This document shows positions 26,215 through 34,563 of a stretch of 64,000 nt of DNA, piece by piece. How positions within the stretch are numbered: position 1 is the stretch's first letter; each line of letters starts with the position of its first letter. The translations under genes and the position numbers were made by a program. The notes beneath the pieces are model-generated. The model was not told the origin of the DNA, ran no database searches, and worked only from the letters and a program-made list of their open reading frames with translations. The stretch is from Pelagibius sp040217155. GTDB lineage: Bacteria; Pseudomonadota; Alphaproteobacteria; Kiloniellales; Kiloniellaceae. Where the stretch lies: NCBI GenBank assembly GCA_040217155.1, contig JAVJNS010000030.1, forward strand, positions 41,552 through 105,551, given 5' to 3'.

Positions 26215-26769
26215 CTATTCCAGATTGGTATGGCGCGCCCGCAGATCCTCCGGCACAGCCGCCAGCAGCTTCTGCAACTTCAGTACCATGACTTCGAAGA
26301 GCAGGAACAGCGCGCCCTCGTAGACCGAGCCCAGGGGCAGGACCGCGCGGCGGCCGTCATTCTGGTCCCGGGCCATGGTCTGCGCCGGGACCAGCAGCAC
26401 ATGGTCGGCCTTCCGGGCGGCGCTGCCCGCGGCCTCGGCGGTCAGCACGACGGTCGTGGCGCCGGCTGTTCTTGCCTGCTCCATCAGCGCCAGGACGGTC
26501 GCCAGTTCGCCCGGCCCCGAGGTCGCGAGGAAGACGTCGCCGGGTCCGACCGGCGGGCAGGTCATCTCGCCGGCCACGGCGGCGGCGAGGCCGAGGTGGT
26601 AAAGGCGCATGGCGAAGCCGCGGATTTGCAGCGCCTCCCGGCCGCAGCCGTAGACGACGATGCGCCGGGCTTCGGCGAGTCGACGGCAGGTCCCGTCGAC
26701 CGCGTCGTCGTCGACGGCGGCGGCGGCGGCGGCGATCTCCGCGACCGCGCTCTCTAGCAGCTCATTCAT
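26215..26769 (-). CDS. SIS-domain sugar-phosphate isomerase (6-phospho-3-hexuloisomerase-like)
   Basis: Probably isomerises a ketose phosphate. The 184-residue single SIS domain contains RRIVVYGCGREALQIRGFAM and a GPGDVFLATSGPGE phosphate-binding loop, similar in size and pattern to HxlB. ATG 26769 overlaps the kinase stop by 8 nt, indicating coupling; 108 upstream in-frame codons lie inside the kinase gene and are not used. Last gene of the BtpA-M42-FGGY-SIS operon. The true substrate is likely the product of the kinase encoded just before it. Confidence 0.85.
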   Translation of the reverse strand: MNELLESAVAEIAAAAAAVDDDAVDGTCRRLAEARRIVVYGCGREALQIRGFAMRLYHLGLAAAVAGEMTCPPVGPGDVFLATSGPGELATVLALMEQARTAGATTVVLTAEAAGSAARKADHVLLVPAQTMARDQNDGRRAVLPLGSVYEGALFLLFEVMVLKLQKLLAAVPEDLRARHTNLE

Positions 26770-28261
26770 CGGATACCTCGGCCATGAGATCCTTGGTTTG
26801 CTCATATAGACGGCGGAACACGCGGTATTGGCGTCGGTAGACCGCCGCCGTCTCGGGACGTGGCCGCAGGTTCCGCTCGATCGGGTTCCACCCGCCAATG
26901 TCCGCCGCCTCGACGTCGCCCAGCCCCACCGCGGCAAGGAAGGCGTCGCCGTAGGCGGCGCCGAGCGTATGGCGGCGCAGGGCCTGGTCGAAGCCGGAAA
27001 TATCCGACGTCGCCTGAGCCCATACGGCATTCCTGGTGCCCCCTCCGACGGCATAGACGGCGCTGGGCGGATGGCCGATTTCGCGATAGGCATCGATAAT
27101 GTGATTGGTCCCGCAGGCTATGCCTTCCAGCAGAGCACGATAGATGTCGCCGCGCGCATGGGTGAGGTTGAGGCCGAAGAGGACTCCCCTGGCGTTGGGA
27201 TCGTGGATCGGCGTGCGCTCGCCCGAGAAGTAGGGCAGAAACACCAGCCCTCTGGCGCCTGCGGGTGCTTCGGCGGCTTCGGCGGCCAGTACCTCGAAGG
27301 CGTTCTGCGGCGGCAGTTCGCGGGCGCAGTGATCGCGAAACCAGTGGGTCAGAGTGCCGCTGGTGGCGAGGCCCGCCATGGAGGCATGCTGGCCCGGGAA
27401 CAGCCAGGGCGCGTACCAAAGGCGCGCGTCGCGGATGCGGGCTGCGCTCAGCATGATGGTGAAGATGGTCGAGCCGTACATGATCATCATGTCGCCGGGC
27501 GCCAGAACGCCGGCCGAGAGCGCCTCGGCGGCGGCGTCGATGGTGCCGGCGATCACCGGCGTTCCGGCGGCGAGCCCGGTTTCCTCCGCCGCGGCCGCGG
27601 TCACTTCGCCGGCGATCTCTCCCGACCACAACAGCGCCGGCAATTGATCGGGACGGGCGAGGTCGGGTGAGAGATCCTGAGTCCAGTCCTGAGTCGCGAC
27701 GTCGTAAAGCGGGCTGAAGTTGGCGGCGGAATAGTGGTCAATAATGTAGCGCCCGGTGAGCCGGAAGTTCAGGTAGCTTGTCGAATTGAGGAACTTCGAC
27801 GCCGCGGCATAGATCTCGGTCCGACGCTTCTTCAGCCAGAGGATCTTGGGCCCGATCGACTGGGAAGTCAGGGCGTTGCCGCAGCGCTCGAGAATCGTGG
27901 CCCGCCCGATGGCGGTGTCGAGCGTCTCGATCTCCTCGGCGGCGCGAGTGTCGACACCGTAGAGGATCGCATTGCACAGCGGACGTCCGTCGGCGTCGAC
28001 CGGCAGCAGGCAGGGTCCGATGGCGCTGCACCCGAGGGCGCGGATCGACTTCGGGTCGACGCGGCACTCGGCGAGCATCTCGCGGGTCACGAAGACCAGG
28101 TCGTCCCACCAGTCTTCCTGCGGGCGGTGTTCGGCCCAGCCGGGCCGCGGCACCAGCATCTTATGGGCGCGGGCCGCCTGCGCCACGATGGCGCCGTCCT
28201 CGGCGACAATCACACCCTTCGTCTCGAAGGTGCCGATGTCGACGCCGAGGTAGTGCTTCAT
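26762..28261 (-). CDS. FGGY-family carbohydrate kinase (xylulokinase-like)
   Basis: Phosphorylates a ketose or sugar alcohol in the cytoplasm. The 499-residue protein has the N-terminal phosphate loop GVDIGTFETKGVIV (5-18), an actin-like ATPase fold and the C-terminal YAVGGGTRNAVWAQATSDI nucleotide motif. FGGY subfamily cannot be set from sequence alone; it resembles uncharacterised xylulokinase-type members found in sgc-like loci. It overlaps the M42 gene by 4 nt (ATGA) and the SIS gene by 8 nt. Confidence 0.9.
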   Translation of the reverse strand: MKHYLGVDIGTFETKGVIVAEDGAIVAQAARAHKMLVPRPGWAEHRPQEDWWDDLVFVTREMLAECRVDPKSIRALGCSAIGPCLLPVDADGRPLCNAILYGVDTRAAEEIETLDTAIGRATILERCGNALTSQSIGPKILWLKKRRTEIYAAASKFLNSTSYLNFRLTGRYIIDHYSAANFSPLYDVATQDWTQDLSPDLARPDQLPALLWSGEIAGEVTAAAAEETGLAAGTPVIAGTIDAAAEALSAGVLAPGDMMIMYGSTIFTIMLSAARIRDARLWYAPWLFPGQHASMAGLATSGTLTHWFRDHCARELPPQNAFEVLAAEAAEAPAGARGLVFLPYFSGERTPIHDPNARGVLFGLNLTHARGDIYRALLEGIACGTNHIIDAYREIGHPPSAVYAVGGGTRNAVWAQATSDISGFDQALRRHTLGAAYGDAFLAAVGLGDVEAADIGGWNPIERNLRPRPETAAVYRRQYRVFRRLYEQTKDLMAEVSDE

Positions 28262-29361
28262 GTGATGTAGTCGTCGCGATCGAGGCTGAAGCCGGCATCG
28301 ATGGCGCCGATCCCAGCGATCAGAAGCTGGGTCAGCTGCTCCAGGTCGCCGAGGTCGCAGACCTCCAGCGACGAGTGGGAAGAGCGGATCGGGAATCCAA
28401 GGTCGATGGAGGCGACGCCGCCGCCGACCAGTTGCACATAGGAGGAGTCGGTGAGGGCGCCGGTGTGGGCGCTGCGTTGCAGGGTGAGTCCGAGTTTGCC
28501 GGCGGTGCCTTCGAAGAGGCCGGTCAGCGCCGGGTGCGGGATGGTGCCGTTGAGCGTCCCGCGGCCATGGAAGGAGTAGAGACTCATCGCCGGGCCGGCT
28601 CCCAGGCGTACGTCGCCGCGATAGCCCATGTCCGGTGTATCGGTGGCCAGCACCAGATCCAGCTGGATGGCGACGTCGGGCTGCAGGACTTGGGCGGCGG
28701 GCAGGGCGCCGCGCAGGTTGAACTCTTCCTGCACCGAGAAAACCAGGTGCAGGGTCGGGCGCGGCGTGACGTCGAGCAGCGCGCGGGCGACCTCCACCAT
28801 GACGGCGCAGCCGGCGCGGTCGTCGACGGAAGTACCGGCGACGCGGTCGCCGCCCAGGTCGACGCAGCGTGGCAGGTAGGTAACAGGTGTGCCGATATCG
28901 ATGCCGGCGGCGCGAACCTCCTGCGCGGAGGAGAAGCCCGCATCGATGTGGACCTCGGGATAGGGCACCACCTTGTACTTCTCTTCCGGCGTGGTCGCGT
29001 GGTGGCTCTTGTTGGCGATGATGCCGGGCCGGTCGCGGCCCTCGCCGACGCAGAGCAGCACGGCCTGTGACGCCAGGGCGCGTTCCGGCACGCCGCCCAG
29101 GCGCTCGACGCGCAGGAAGCCGTCCGCCTCGATCTTGCGGACCACGAAGCCGAGCTGATCCATGTGGGCGAAGAGCATCACCTTCGGCGCCGCGCCGCTG
29201 CCCTCGATGGTGGCGATGAGATTGCCCTGCCGGTCGGTTGCGCTGGCGATGCCGAGCGCCGTGAGCTGTTGCCTGAGGTGGTGCCGGACGCGGCCTTCGT
29301 GGCCGCTGAGGCCGGGAATCAGCATCAGGTTGGAGAGCAGTTCGCGAAGTCTTTGTTTCAC
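28258..29361 (-). CDS. M42 family aminopeptidase/glycosidase-like hydrolase (SgcX/FrvX type)
   Basis: Di-zinc cytoplasmic hydrolase. The 367 residues show the M42 ligands and catalytic residues: His66-Met-Asp68, Asp180 in TSVDDRAG, Glu212-Glu213 in QEEFNLRGA, Asp241 and His329 in SSHSSLE. M42 proteins inside sugar operons (SgcX, FrvX) have unclear substrates. Here it follows the BtpA-like gene (40-nt gap) and is coupled to the FGGY kinase, so it probably cleaves an amide- or glycosyl-amine-linked substrate rather than dietary peptides. That is inference. Confidence 0.87.
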   Translation of the reverse strand: MKQRLRELLSNLMLIPGLSGHEGRVRHHLRQQLTALGIASATDRQGNLIATIEGSGAAPKVMLFAHMDQLGFVVRKIEADGFLRVERLGGVPERALASQAVLLCVGEGRDRPGIIANKSHHATTPEEKYKVVPYPEVHIDAGFSSAQEVRAAGIDIGTPVTYLPRCVDLGGDRVAGTSVDDRAGCAVMVEVARALLDVTPRPTLHLVFSVQEEFNLRGALPAAQVLQPDVAIQLDLVLATDTPDMGYRGDVRLGAGPAMSLYSFHGRGTLNGTIPHPALTGLFEGTAGKLGLTLQRSAHTGALTDSSYVQLVGGGVASIDLGFPIRSSHSSLEVCDLGDLEQLTQLLIAGIGAIDAGFSLDRDDYIT

Positions 29362-29401
29362 TGGCGGGATCGCCTTTTCGATTGTTGTCGGCGGGCGGCG
29401 G

Positions 29402-30214
29402 TCACGCGTCGCGCGCGGCCCGGGCGAGGCGCATGAACTCTGCCGCGCGCGCCGGGTCGACCGGGTTCCAGGTATCGCCGTCGACCTTCAGCGAGGAGCC
29501 GACGATGCAGCCGTCGGCGGTTTTCAGGACCTCCGCCACGGTCTCGTGCTTGACGCCAGTGTTGGCAAGCACGGGCGTTTCCGGCAGCGCCTTCTTGACC
29601 GCCTCCAGATCGCTCATGGTGGCGGCCTCGCCGGTGATCTGCCCGGAGACCAGCACCGCGTCGGGGATGCTGGAGAACACCGCGCTGCGCGCCCGGTCCG
29701 CCAGACTGCGCCGATCGAGCGACCAGGCGAACTCGGCGGAGATGTTATAGAGCACGGCGAGGTCACCGCGCCCGAGCCGGTCGCGGTAGCGCAGGACCGC
29801 CCCGGCGTCGGGTGTCCAGGGGCCCATGTCGGAGGCGTAGCTGCCGGTGAAAATCTCGCGCACGAAGGCCGCGCCGCAGGCCGCCGCCAGCGCGATGGAA
29901 CTCATCGGGTCCCAGAGGACATTGACTCCGAATGGCAGGGTGATGCGATCGCGCAGCCGCCCGATGATATAGGCCATGGTCGCGGTGGAGGCGGTGTCGA
30001 CCCGGAACTCGTAGGGACGGTCGTTCTCGTTGCCGAACATCACGGCATCGAAGCCGGCCGCCTGCAGCGCGACGAGATCCTTCAGGGCCGCTTGCTCGAT
30101 GGCGTGCAAGCCGCCGTCGGCGTCGTACAGCGGGGTACCGGGCAGGGCGCCGAGGTGAACCATGGCGATGACCGGCTTGGGGGTCTTGAACACACGCACG
30201 AACTTTTCGGTCAT
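29402..30214 (-). CDS. BtpA/SgcQ family TIM-barrel protein
   Basis: Member of the BtpA family, named for photosystem I biogenesis in cyanobacteria but in other bacteria found in sugar operons (SgcQ) and related to nucleosidases. The 270-residue protein has PVIAMVHLGALPGTPLYD at its start, GVNVLWDPMSSIALAAACGA in the middle and a GSSLKVDGDTWNPVDP C-terminal phosphate-loop-like segment. ATG 30214 with AGAGGAA is preferred over an earlier frame start. First gene of its operon, 99 nt from a MITE insertion. Confidence 0.88.
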   Translation of the reverse strand: MTEKFVRVFKTPKPVIAMVHLGALPGTPLYDADGGLHAIEQAALKDLVALQAAGFDAVMFGNENDRPYEFRVDTASTATMAYIIGRLRDRITLPFGVNVLWDPMSSIALAAACGAAFVREIFTGSYASDMGPWTPDAGAVLRYRDRLGRGDLAVLYNISAEFAWSLDRRSLADRARSAVFSSIPDAVLVSGQITGEAATMSDLEAVKKALPETPVLANTGVKHETVAEVLKTADGCIVGSSLKVDGDTWNPVDPARAAEFMRLARAARDA

Positions 30215-30313
30215 CGGTTCCTCTTGCACCGGCATTGCGGCCCGCGATGCTAGCAACCGGCTATTTCCAAGTCCAATGCTTCGACGGGCTTTGGCCTTGC
30301 CGCAACTGTGCTA

Positions 30314-30607
30314 AAGCGCTTTGCGCCCAATTTGACTCAATTCTGTTTTCGAGCGGTGCGGCGATCCGTCAGGAGGCAGGCGCCCCCTTGAAGTTCCCCG
30401 GGCGATGCGGCGCATCGGGCAAGCCTGCCGACGCCGCGGGCGCCCGCCGCTCGGAAACCCGCCAGGGCCTTTGGGGGCCGGGCGGCTTTGCGCCAGTACC
30501 GGCGGGCTTTGGCTTGACCATAGCGCCGCTATGCCCGGCGCCAAATCCACTTGGTCCTGACACAAATCCGCTCCGGCAGAATGGTTCAAATTGGGCGCAA
30601 AGTGCTT
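30314..30607. repeat. Complete MITE-like element (copy 2), TA-flanked
   Basis: 294 nt bounded by near-perfect inverted termini: AAGCGCTTTGCGCCCAATT at the left and, reversed, AAGCACTTTGCGCCCAATT at the right (one mismatch over 25 nt with the flanking TA). TA dinucleotides at 30312-30313 and 30608-30609 look like a target duplication, as for IS630/mariner-type elements. No transposase frame is inside. An internal palindrome (CATAGCGCCGCTATG) lies in the right half. Partial copies occur at 15938-16097 and 63859-64000. It separates the BtpA operon from the aldose dehydrogenase gene. Confidence 0.85.
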
Positions 30608-30648
30608 TAGTCTCCGCGCAAAATGCTTTCCAGAGGAGTTTTCTGTCC

Positions 30649-31692
30649 ATGCAGACGAGGCGCTTCGAGCGGATCGACAACGGCGGCTTGACCTTTACCG
30701 AACTTGGTTTCGGAACGGCTCCCTTGGGCAACCTCTACCGCGCCATTTCCGATGCGGAGGCCGAGGCGGCGTTGGAAATGGCCTGGCAGACCGGCTGCCG
30801 CTACTTCGACACGGCGCCGCTCTATGGCCTTGGACTCTCGGAGACCCGGCTCAACCGCTTCCTGCGCGGCAAGCAACGCGACGACTATGTGCTGTCGACC
30901 AAGGTCGGACGTTTGCTGGAGGTCTGCCCGCCGGACCGGCGCACCGGTATCGGCAAGTTCTTCGACACGCCGTCGCGCTGCGAGGTCTACGACTACACCT
31001 TCGACGGTGTGATGCGGTCTTTCGAGATTTCTCTCGAACGGCTCGGCGTCGACCGTGTCGACATCCTCTACGGCCACGACATCGACGTCTTCAATCACGG
31101 CACACAGGAAGCCCTAGACGTGAAGCTGAAAGAGTTCATCACCTCGGGCTACTACGCTCTGCTGTCGCTGCGCGACCAGGGTGTCATCAAGGCCTTCGGT
31201 GCCGGACTCAACGAGTGGCAGGCCTGCCAGTGGCTGGCCGAGCGCGGCGACTTCGACCTGTTTCTCCTGGCGGGTCGCTATACCCTGCTGGAGCAGGAGG
31301 CGCTGGAGACCTTCCTGCCGCTGTGCCGGCAGCGCGGCATCGGCATCCTCCTCGGCGGTCCCTACAACTCCGGCATCCTGGCGACCGGACCAAAGCCGGG
31401 CGCCTACTACAACTACGGTCCGGCGCCGCAGGAGATTCTCGACCGGGTCGCGGCGATCGAGGCGGTGTGCCGGCGCCACGGCGTCCGCCTCATCGAGGCG
31501 GCGCTGCAGTTCCCGCTGCTTCACCCCAGCGTCATGTCGGTGATCCCCGGCGGGCAGAGCGCGGCGGAGGTGGAAGCCAACCGTACGGTCCTCGACAAAG
31601 AGGTGCCCGTGGCCCTGTGGGAAGAGCTGAAGGCCGAGGAACTGCTGCGCGCCGACGCGCCGACCGCCGGAGCTGGGCTGGACCGGTCGTGA
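30649..31692 (+). CDS. Aldo/keto reductase, aldose (L-fucose type) 1-dehydrogenase
   Basis: Likely oxidises an aldose such as L-fucose or D-arabinose to its lactone with NAD(P). The 347 residues form an AKR barrel: YFDTAPLYGLGLSE with Asp54 and Tyr59 of the catalytic tetrad, TKVGRLL carrying the Lys, and GHDIDVF with the His. ATG 30649 has AGAGGAG upstream; the longer open frame runs back through the MITE and is spurious. GTGA overlap couples it to a fuconolactonase-type gene, which supports the aldose dehydrogenase call. Its promoter must lie in or against the MITE, which ends only 41 nt upstream. Confidence 0.88.
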   Translation: MQTRRFERIDNGGLTFTELGFGTAPLGNLYRAISDAEAEAALEMAWQTGCRYFDTAPLYGLGLSETRLNRFLRGKQRDDYVLSTKVGRLLEVCPPDRRTGIGKFFDTPSRCEVYDYTFDGVMRSFEISLERLGVDRVDILYGHDIDVFNHGTQEALDVKLKEFITSGYYALLSLRDQGVIKAFGAGLNEWQACQWLAERGDFDLFLLAGRYTLLEQEALETFLPLCRQRGIGILLGGPYNSGILATGPKPGAYYNYGPAPQEILDRVAAIEAVCRRHGVRLIEAALQFPLLHPSVMSVIPGGQSAAEVEANRTVLDKEVPVALWEELKAEELLRADAPTAGAGLDRS

Positions 31693-32555
31693 CGCTCACC
31701 ATCGACGCGCACCAGCACTACTGGCACCCCCGGCGCGGCGACTATGACTGGATGCCGATGGACGATCCGGTCCTGGCGCGGCCTTACGGCCCGGCCGATC
31801 TGGCGCCGGAGCTGGCCGAGGCGGGGATCGCGCGTACCGTTCTGGTCCAGGCCGCGGCGACGGTGGAGGAAACCGAGTACATGCTCGGCCTGGCCGATGC
31901 GACGCCTTCCGTCGCCGCGGTGGTCGGCTGGATCGACTTCGAGGATCGCGGCCACCTCAAGCATCTCGAACGCCTCAAGCAGCATCCCAAGTTCGTGGGT
32001 GTCCGCCCGATGATTCAGGACATTTCCGATGTCGACTGGATGCTGCGCGACGACGTACAGTGGGCTTACGCGGCGCTGGTCGATCTCGATCTCACATTTG
32101 ACGCGCTGGGGTTTTCGCGCCACCTGGCAAATTTCCTGACGCTGCTAAAGCGCTATCCAAAGCTGCGCGTGGTGGTCGATCACTGCATGAAGCCGCAAAT
32201 CCGCGATCATGGCACGGCGCAGGAGGAACTCGCCTTGTGGGCCGCCGGCCTGCGCCGCATCGCCGAGGAAACAGGGGCTTTCTGCAAGTTTTCCGGCCTG
32301 GTGACGGAAGCCGGCGAAGGCTGGGGCGAGACGGACCTCGCGCCCTATGCCGCCGAGGTGCTGCGGGCCTTCGGCGCCGGGCGGGTCCTGTGGGGATCGG
32401 ACTGGCCGGTCTGCCGCCTGCGCGCCAGCTACCTGGAGTGGCACAGAACCGCGCGGTCGCTCTGCGCCGGCCTCGGCGAAGCCGGGCTTGCCGAGGTCTT
32501 CGGCGGCACCGCGCAGCGCTTCTATGGCTTGGCAGAGGCGAAGGCCGCGCCGTAA
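31689..32555 (+). CDS. Amidohydrolase-family lactonase (L-fuconolactonase-like)
   Basis: Hydrolyses the sugar lactone made by the preceding dehydrogenase. The 288-residue protein starts at GTG 31689, overlapping the upstream stop. Metal-ligand motifs of the PF04909 group are DAHQHYW (His8, His10), VVVDHCMKP and LWGSDWPVCR with the catalytic Asp. It is a TIM barrel without signal peptide. The gene ends 16 nt from the end of the convergent choline sulfatase. Later enzymes of the fuconate route are not in the window. Confidence 0.88.
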   Translation: MTLTIDAHQHYWHPRRGDYDWMPMDDPVLARPYGPADLAPELAEAGIARTVLVQAAATVEETEYMLGLADATPSVAAVVGWIDFEDRGHLKHLERLKQHPKFVGVRPMIQDISDVDWMLRDDVQWAYAALVDLDLTFDALGFSRHLANFLTLLKRYPKLRVVVDHCMKPQIRDHGTAQEELALWAAGLRRIAEETGAFCKFSGLVTEAGEGWGETDLAPYAAEVLRAFGAGRVLWGSDWPVCRLRASYLEWHRTARSLCAGLGEAGLAEVFGGTAQRFYGLAEAKAAP

Positions 32556-32571
32556 AGCACTCGGACTCGTC

Positions 32572-34113
32572 CTACTCCCGGCAAGCCAGGCGGCTCAAGC
32601 GCTCCAGATCGTCGAGATCGAGATGGTTGCGCATATAAAGCTGGGCGGCATCGCGCTGCGGCTGATGATCCCAGCTGTGCAGCTTGCCCTGCTTCATGGC
32701 CGCGTCGACCAGCCGCCGGCGCCGCTGGCTCGCCAGCACCGATTTGCGTAAGGCCGCCTGATCCCAGCGCGCGGTCGCTTCCTTGCGGAAACCTGTAAGG
32801 ACGTTTTTCTGCGTCGGATCCTGCGCCAGATTGGTCATCTCCTGCGGATCGGCAACCAGGTCGAACAACTGCTCCGGATCGGGCGCCGAGCAGACGTACT
32901 TGAACCGATCGCGCCGGATCATCAAGAGCGGGGCGATGGCGCCTTCACCCATGTACTCGCCAAAAACTTCATCGTGGCCAGCGCTGCCGGAGAGATGCGG
33001 GAGAAGGCTGCGGCCATCCAGCGGCGCCGCGTAGGCGGGCGCCTGACCGTCGCTCGCCAATTCGGCCAGGGTCGGCAGGAGATCGACCAGCGAGACGGAC
33101 TGCGCGATCCTCCGGGGGGTAAAGTCGCCGGGCGCCTTGATCATCAGGGGCACCCGCGCCGAACCCTCGAACCAGCTCATCTTGTACCACAGCCCACGTT
33201 CGCCCAGCATGTCGCCGTGATCGCCGCAGAACACGACAATGGTGTCGTCGTCGAGCCCGGTTTCCTCCAGCGTTTGCAGCAGGGAGCCGATCTGCGCGTC
33301 GACGAAGCTGATGGAGCCATAGTAGGCGCGCCGGGCGCGGCGGATCTGGTCTTCGCCAATGGTCCGCCCTTCGAGATCGTAGACCCGGCGCAGCCGCTTG
33401 GAGTGCGGATCCTGCTCCTCCGCGGCGATGGAAACCTCGGGCAGGTCGATGTCTTCGTCACGGTAAAGGTTCCAGTATGCCGGCGGTGTGGCATAGGGAT
33501 CGTGCGGGTGTGTGAAGGAGGCGACCAGACAGAAGGGGCGCTGGTCGTCGCTGCGCGCCTGCTCGAACAGAAAACGCCGCGCCGTGAAGTGCGCCTCTTC
33601 GTCGAAGTCCAACTGATTGGTTCGGATCACGGGACCGGCCTCGGTGACCGACGACATGTTGTGGTACCAGGTCGGCCGGTGCTCCGGGCGCTCCCAATCC
33701 ACGGTCCAGCCATAGTCGGCCGGATAGATGTCGGTGGTCAGGCGCTCCTCGAAGCCGTGCAGTTGATCGGGTCCGCAGAAGTGCATCTTGCCCGCCAAGG
33801 CGGTGCGGTAACCCGCCAGGCGCAGGTAGTGAGCGAAGGTCGGGGTATCGGCGGCGAGGTCCGCCGCGTTGTCGTAGGCGCCGATGGCGCTGGGCAGCTG
33901 TCCGGTCATGAAGCTGAAGCGCGAGGGCGCGCAGAGTGGGCTATTGCAATAGGCCGCGTCGAAGACGACGGACCGCTCCGCCAGCGCCGAGAGGTGAGGC
34001 GTGCGTGCGCCCGCAGGGTCACCCGAACGGCAATAGCTCGGCATGGCCTTGACGGTCATCTGGTCGACCATGAGCAGCAGGATGTTGGGGCGTTTCGCTG
34101 GCATCGGTTTCAA
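32572..34113 (-). CDS. betC: Choline-sulfatase
   Basis: Cleaves choline-O-sulfate to choline and sulfate, feeding glycine betaine synthesis or catabolism. The 513-residue alkaline-phosphatase-fold sulfatase has CAPSR (61-65), in which Cys61 becomes formylglycine, GKMHFCGPDQLHGFEERL, a CGDHGDMLGERG metal motif and the choline-sulfatase-specific C-terminal domain with SWDHQPQRDAAQLYMRNHLD. No signal peptide, as for cytoplasmic BetC. ATG 34113 or 34104 are both possible. A decayed LysR gene lies divergently upstream. No betA/betB/betI occur in the window. Confidence 0.93.
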   Translation of the reverse strand: MKPMPAKRPNILLLMVDQMTVKAMPSYCRSGDPAGARTPHLSALAERSVVFDAAYCNSPLCAPSRFSFMTGQLPSAIGAYDNAADLAADTPTFAHYLRLAGYRTALAGKMHFCGPDQLHGFEERLTTDIYPADYGWTVDWERPEHRPTWYHNMSSVTEAGPVIRTNQLDFDEEAHFTARRFLFEQARSDDQRPFCLVASFTHPHDPYATPPAYWNLYRDEDIDLPEVSIAAEEQDPHSKRLRRVYDLEGRTIGEDQIRRARRAYYGSISFVDAQIGSLLQTLEETGLDDDTIVVFCGDHGDMLGERGLWYKMSWFEGSARVPLMIKAPGDFTPRRIAQSVSLVDLLPTLAELASDGQAPAYAAPLDGRSLLPHLSGSAGHDEVFGEYMGEGAIAPLLMIRRDRFKYVCSAPDPEQLFDLVADPQEMTNLAQDPTQKNVLTGFRKEATARWDQAALRKSVLASQRRRRLVDAAMKQGKLHSWDHQPQRDAAQLYMRNHLDLDDLERLSRLACRE

Positions 34114-34252
34114 CTTTCTACGGCACGCCGGCCGTGGCGCTTGCTTAGTGAGGAACGAAATAGAATTTCATTATGGAAAGCATGTAACCGAGTCCTTGTA
34201 AACTTGTCCGCGTAAACTTGTCCGCCGGATATGCATGAGATAAATACAGGTT

Positions 34253-34461
34253 ATGCGGCAGCGTCGCTCACCCTTGCCGCCGACGCACAGTCTCGAGGTA
34301 TTCGAAGCCGCCGCCCGCGAATTCGGCACGCCGTTCGTCACAGGTGCCGATCGCGCCTTCGATCTCTTGCCAACGTCGCGGCGCGGCTACCATCTGGTGC
34401 TGCCGCCGGCTGGGCCGGTTCGGAGGCCAGGGCCTTCGTTGTCGCGCTGGTCGAAGGCTAG
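34253..34461 (+). pseudogene. Remnant of a LysR regulator gene (probable choline-sulfate regulator)
   Basis: The N-terminal 23 codons, RRSPLPPTHSLEVFEAAARE, are the opening of a LysR HTH, but the sequence jumps directly to what looks like the effector-domain end (LLPTSRRGYHLVLPPAG) and finishes in another frame with SEARAFVVALVEG at TAG 34459-34461. About 200 codons are missing and there is a frameshift near 34415. LysR genes divergent from betC are a known arrangement (choline sulfate-utilization regulator), so this is probably its dead remnant. The rest of 34114-34563 contains no other gene. Confidence 0.55.
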
Positions 34462-34563
34462 CGCCTGTTTCGTCGCCGGTGCGGGCTCGACAACCCGGCG
34501 GTGCCCTCGCATAGTGCCGTGGATTGTCGGGTTGAGCGGACAAGCTGGCGGAGCAGAAAGCGG

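Noticed and set aside
30311..30589. Frame covering most of the MITE as a possible small protein
   Set aside because: The same region in copy 1 gives a different, frame-shifted peptide, so there is no coding conservation.
30235..30648. N-terminal extension of the aldose dehydrogenase through the MITE
   Set aside because: The upstream 138 codons are repeat sequence; the AKR family N-terminus and a ribosome site support ATG 30649.
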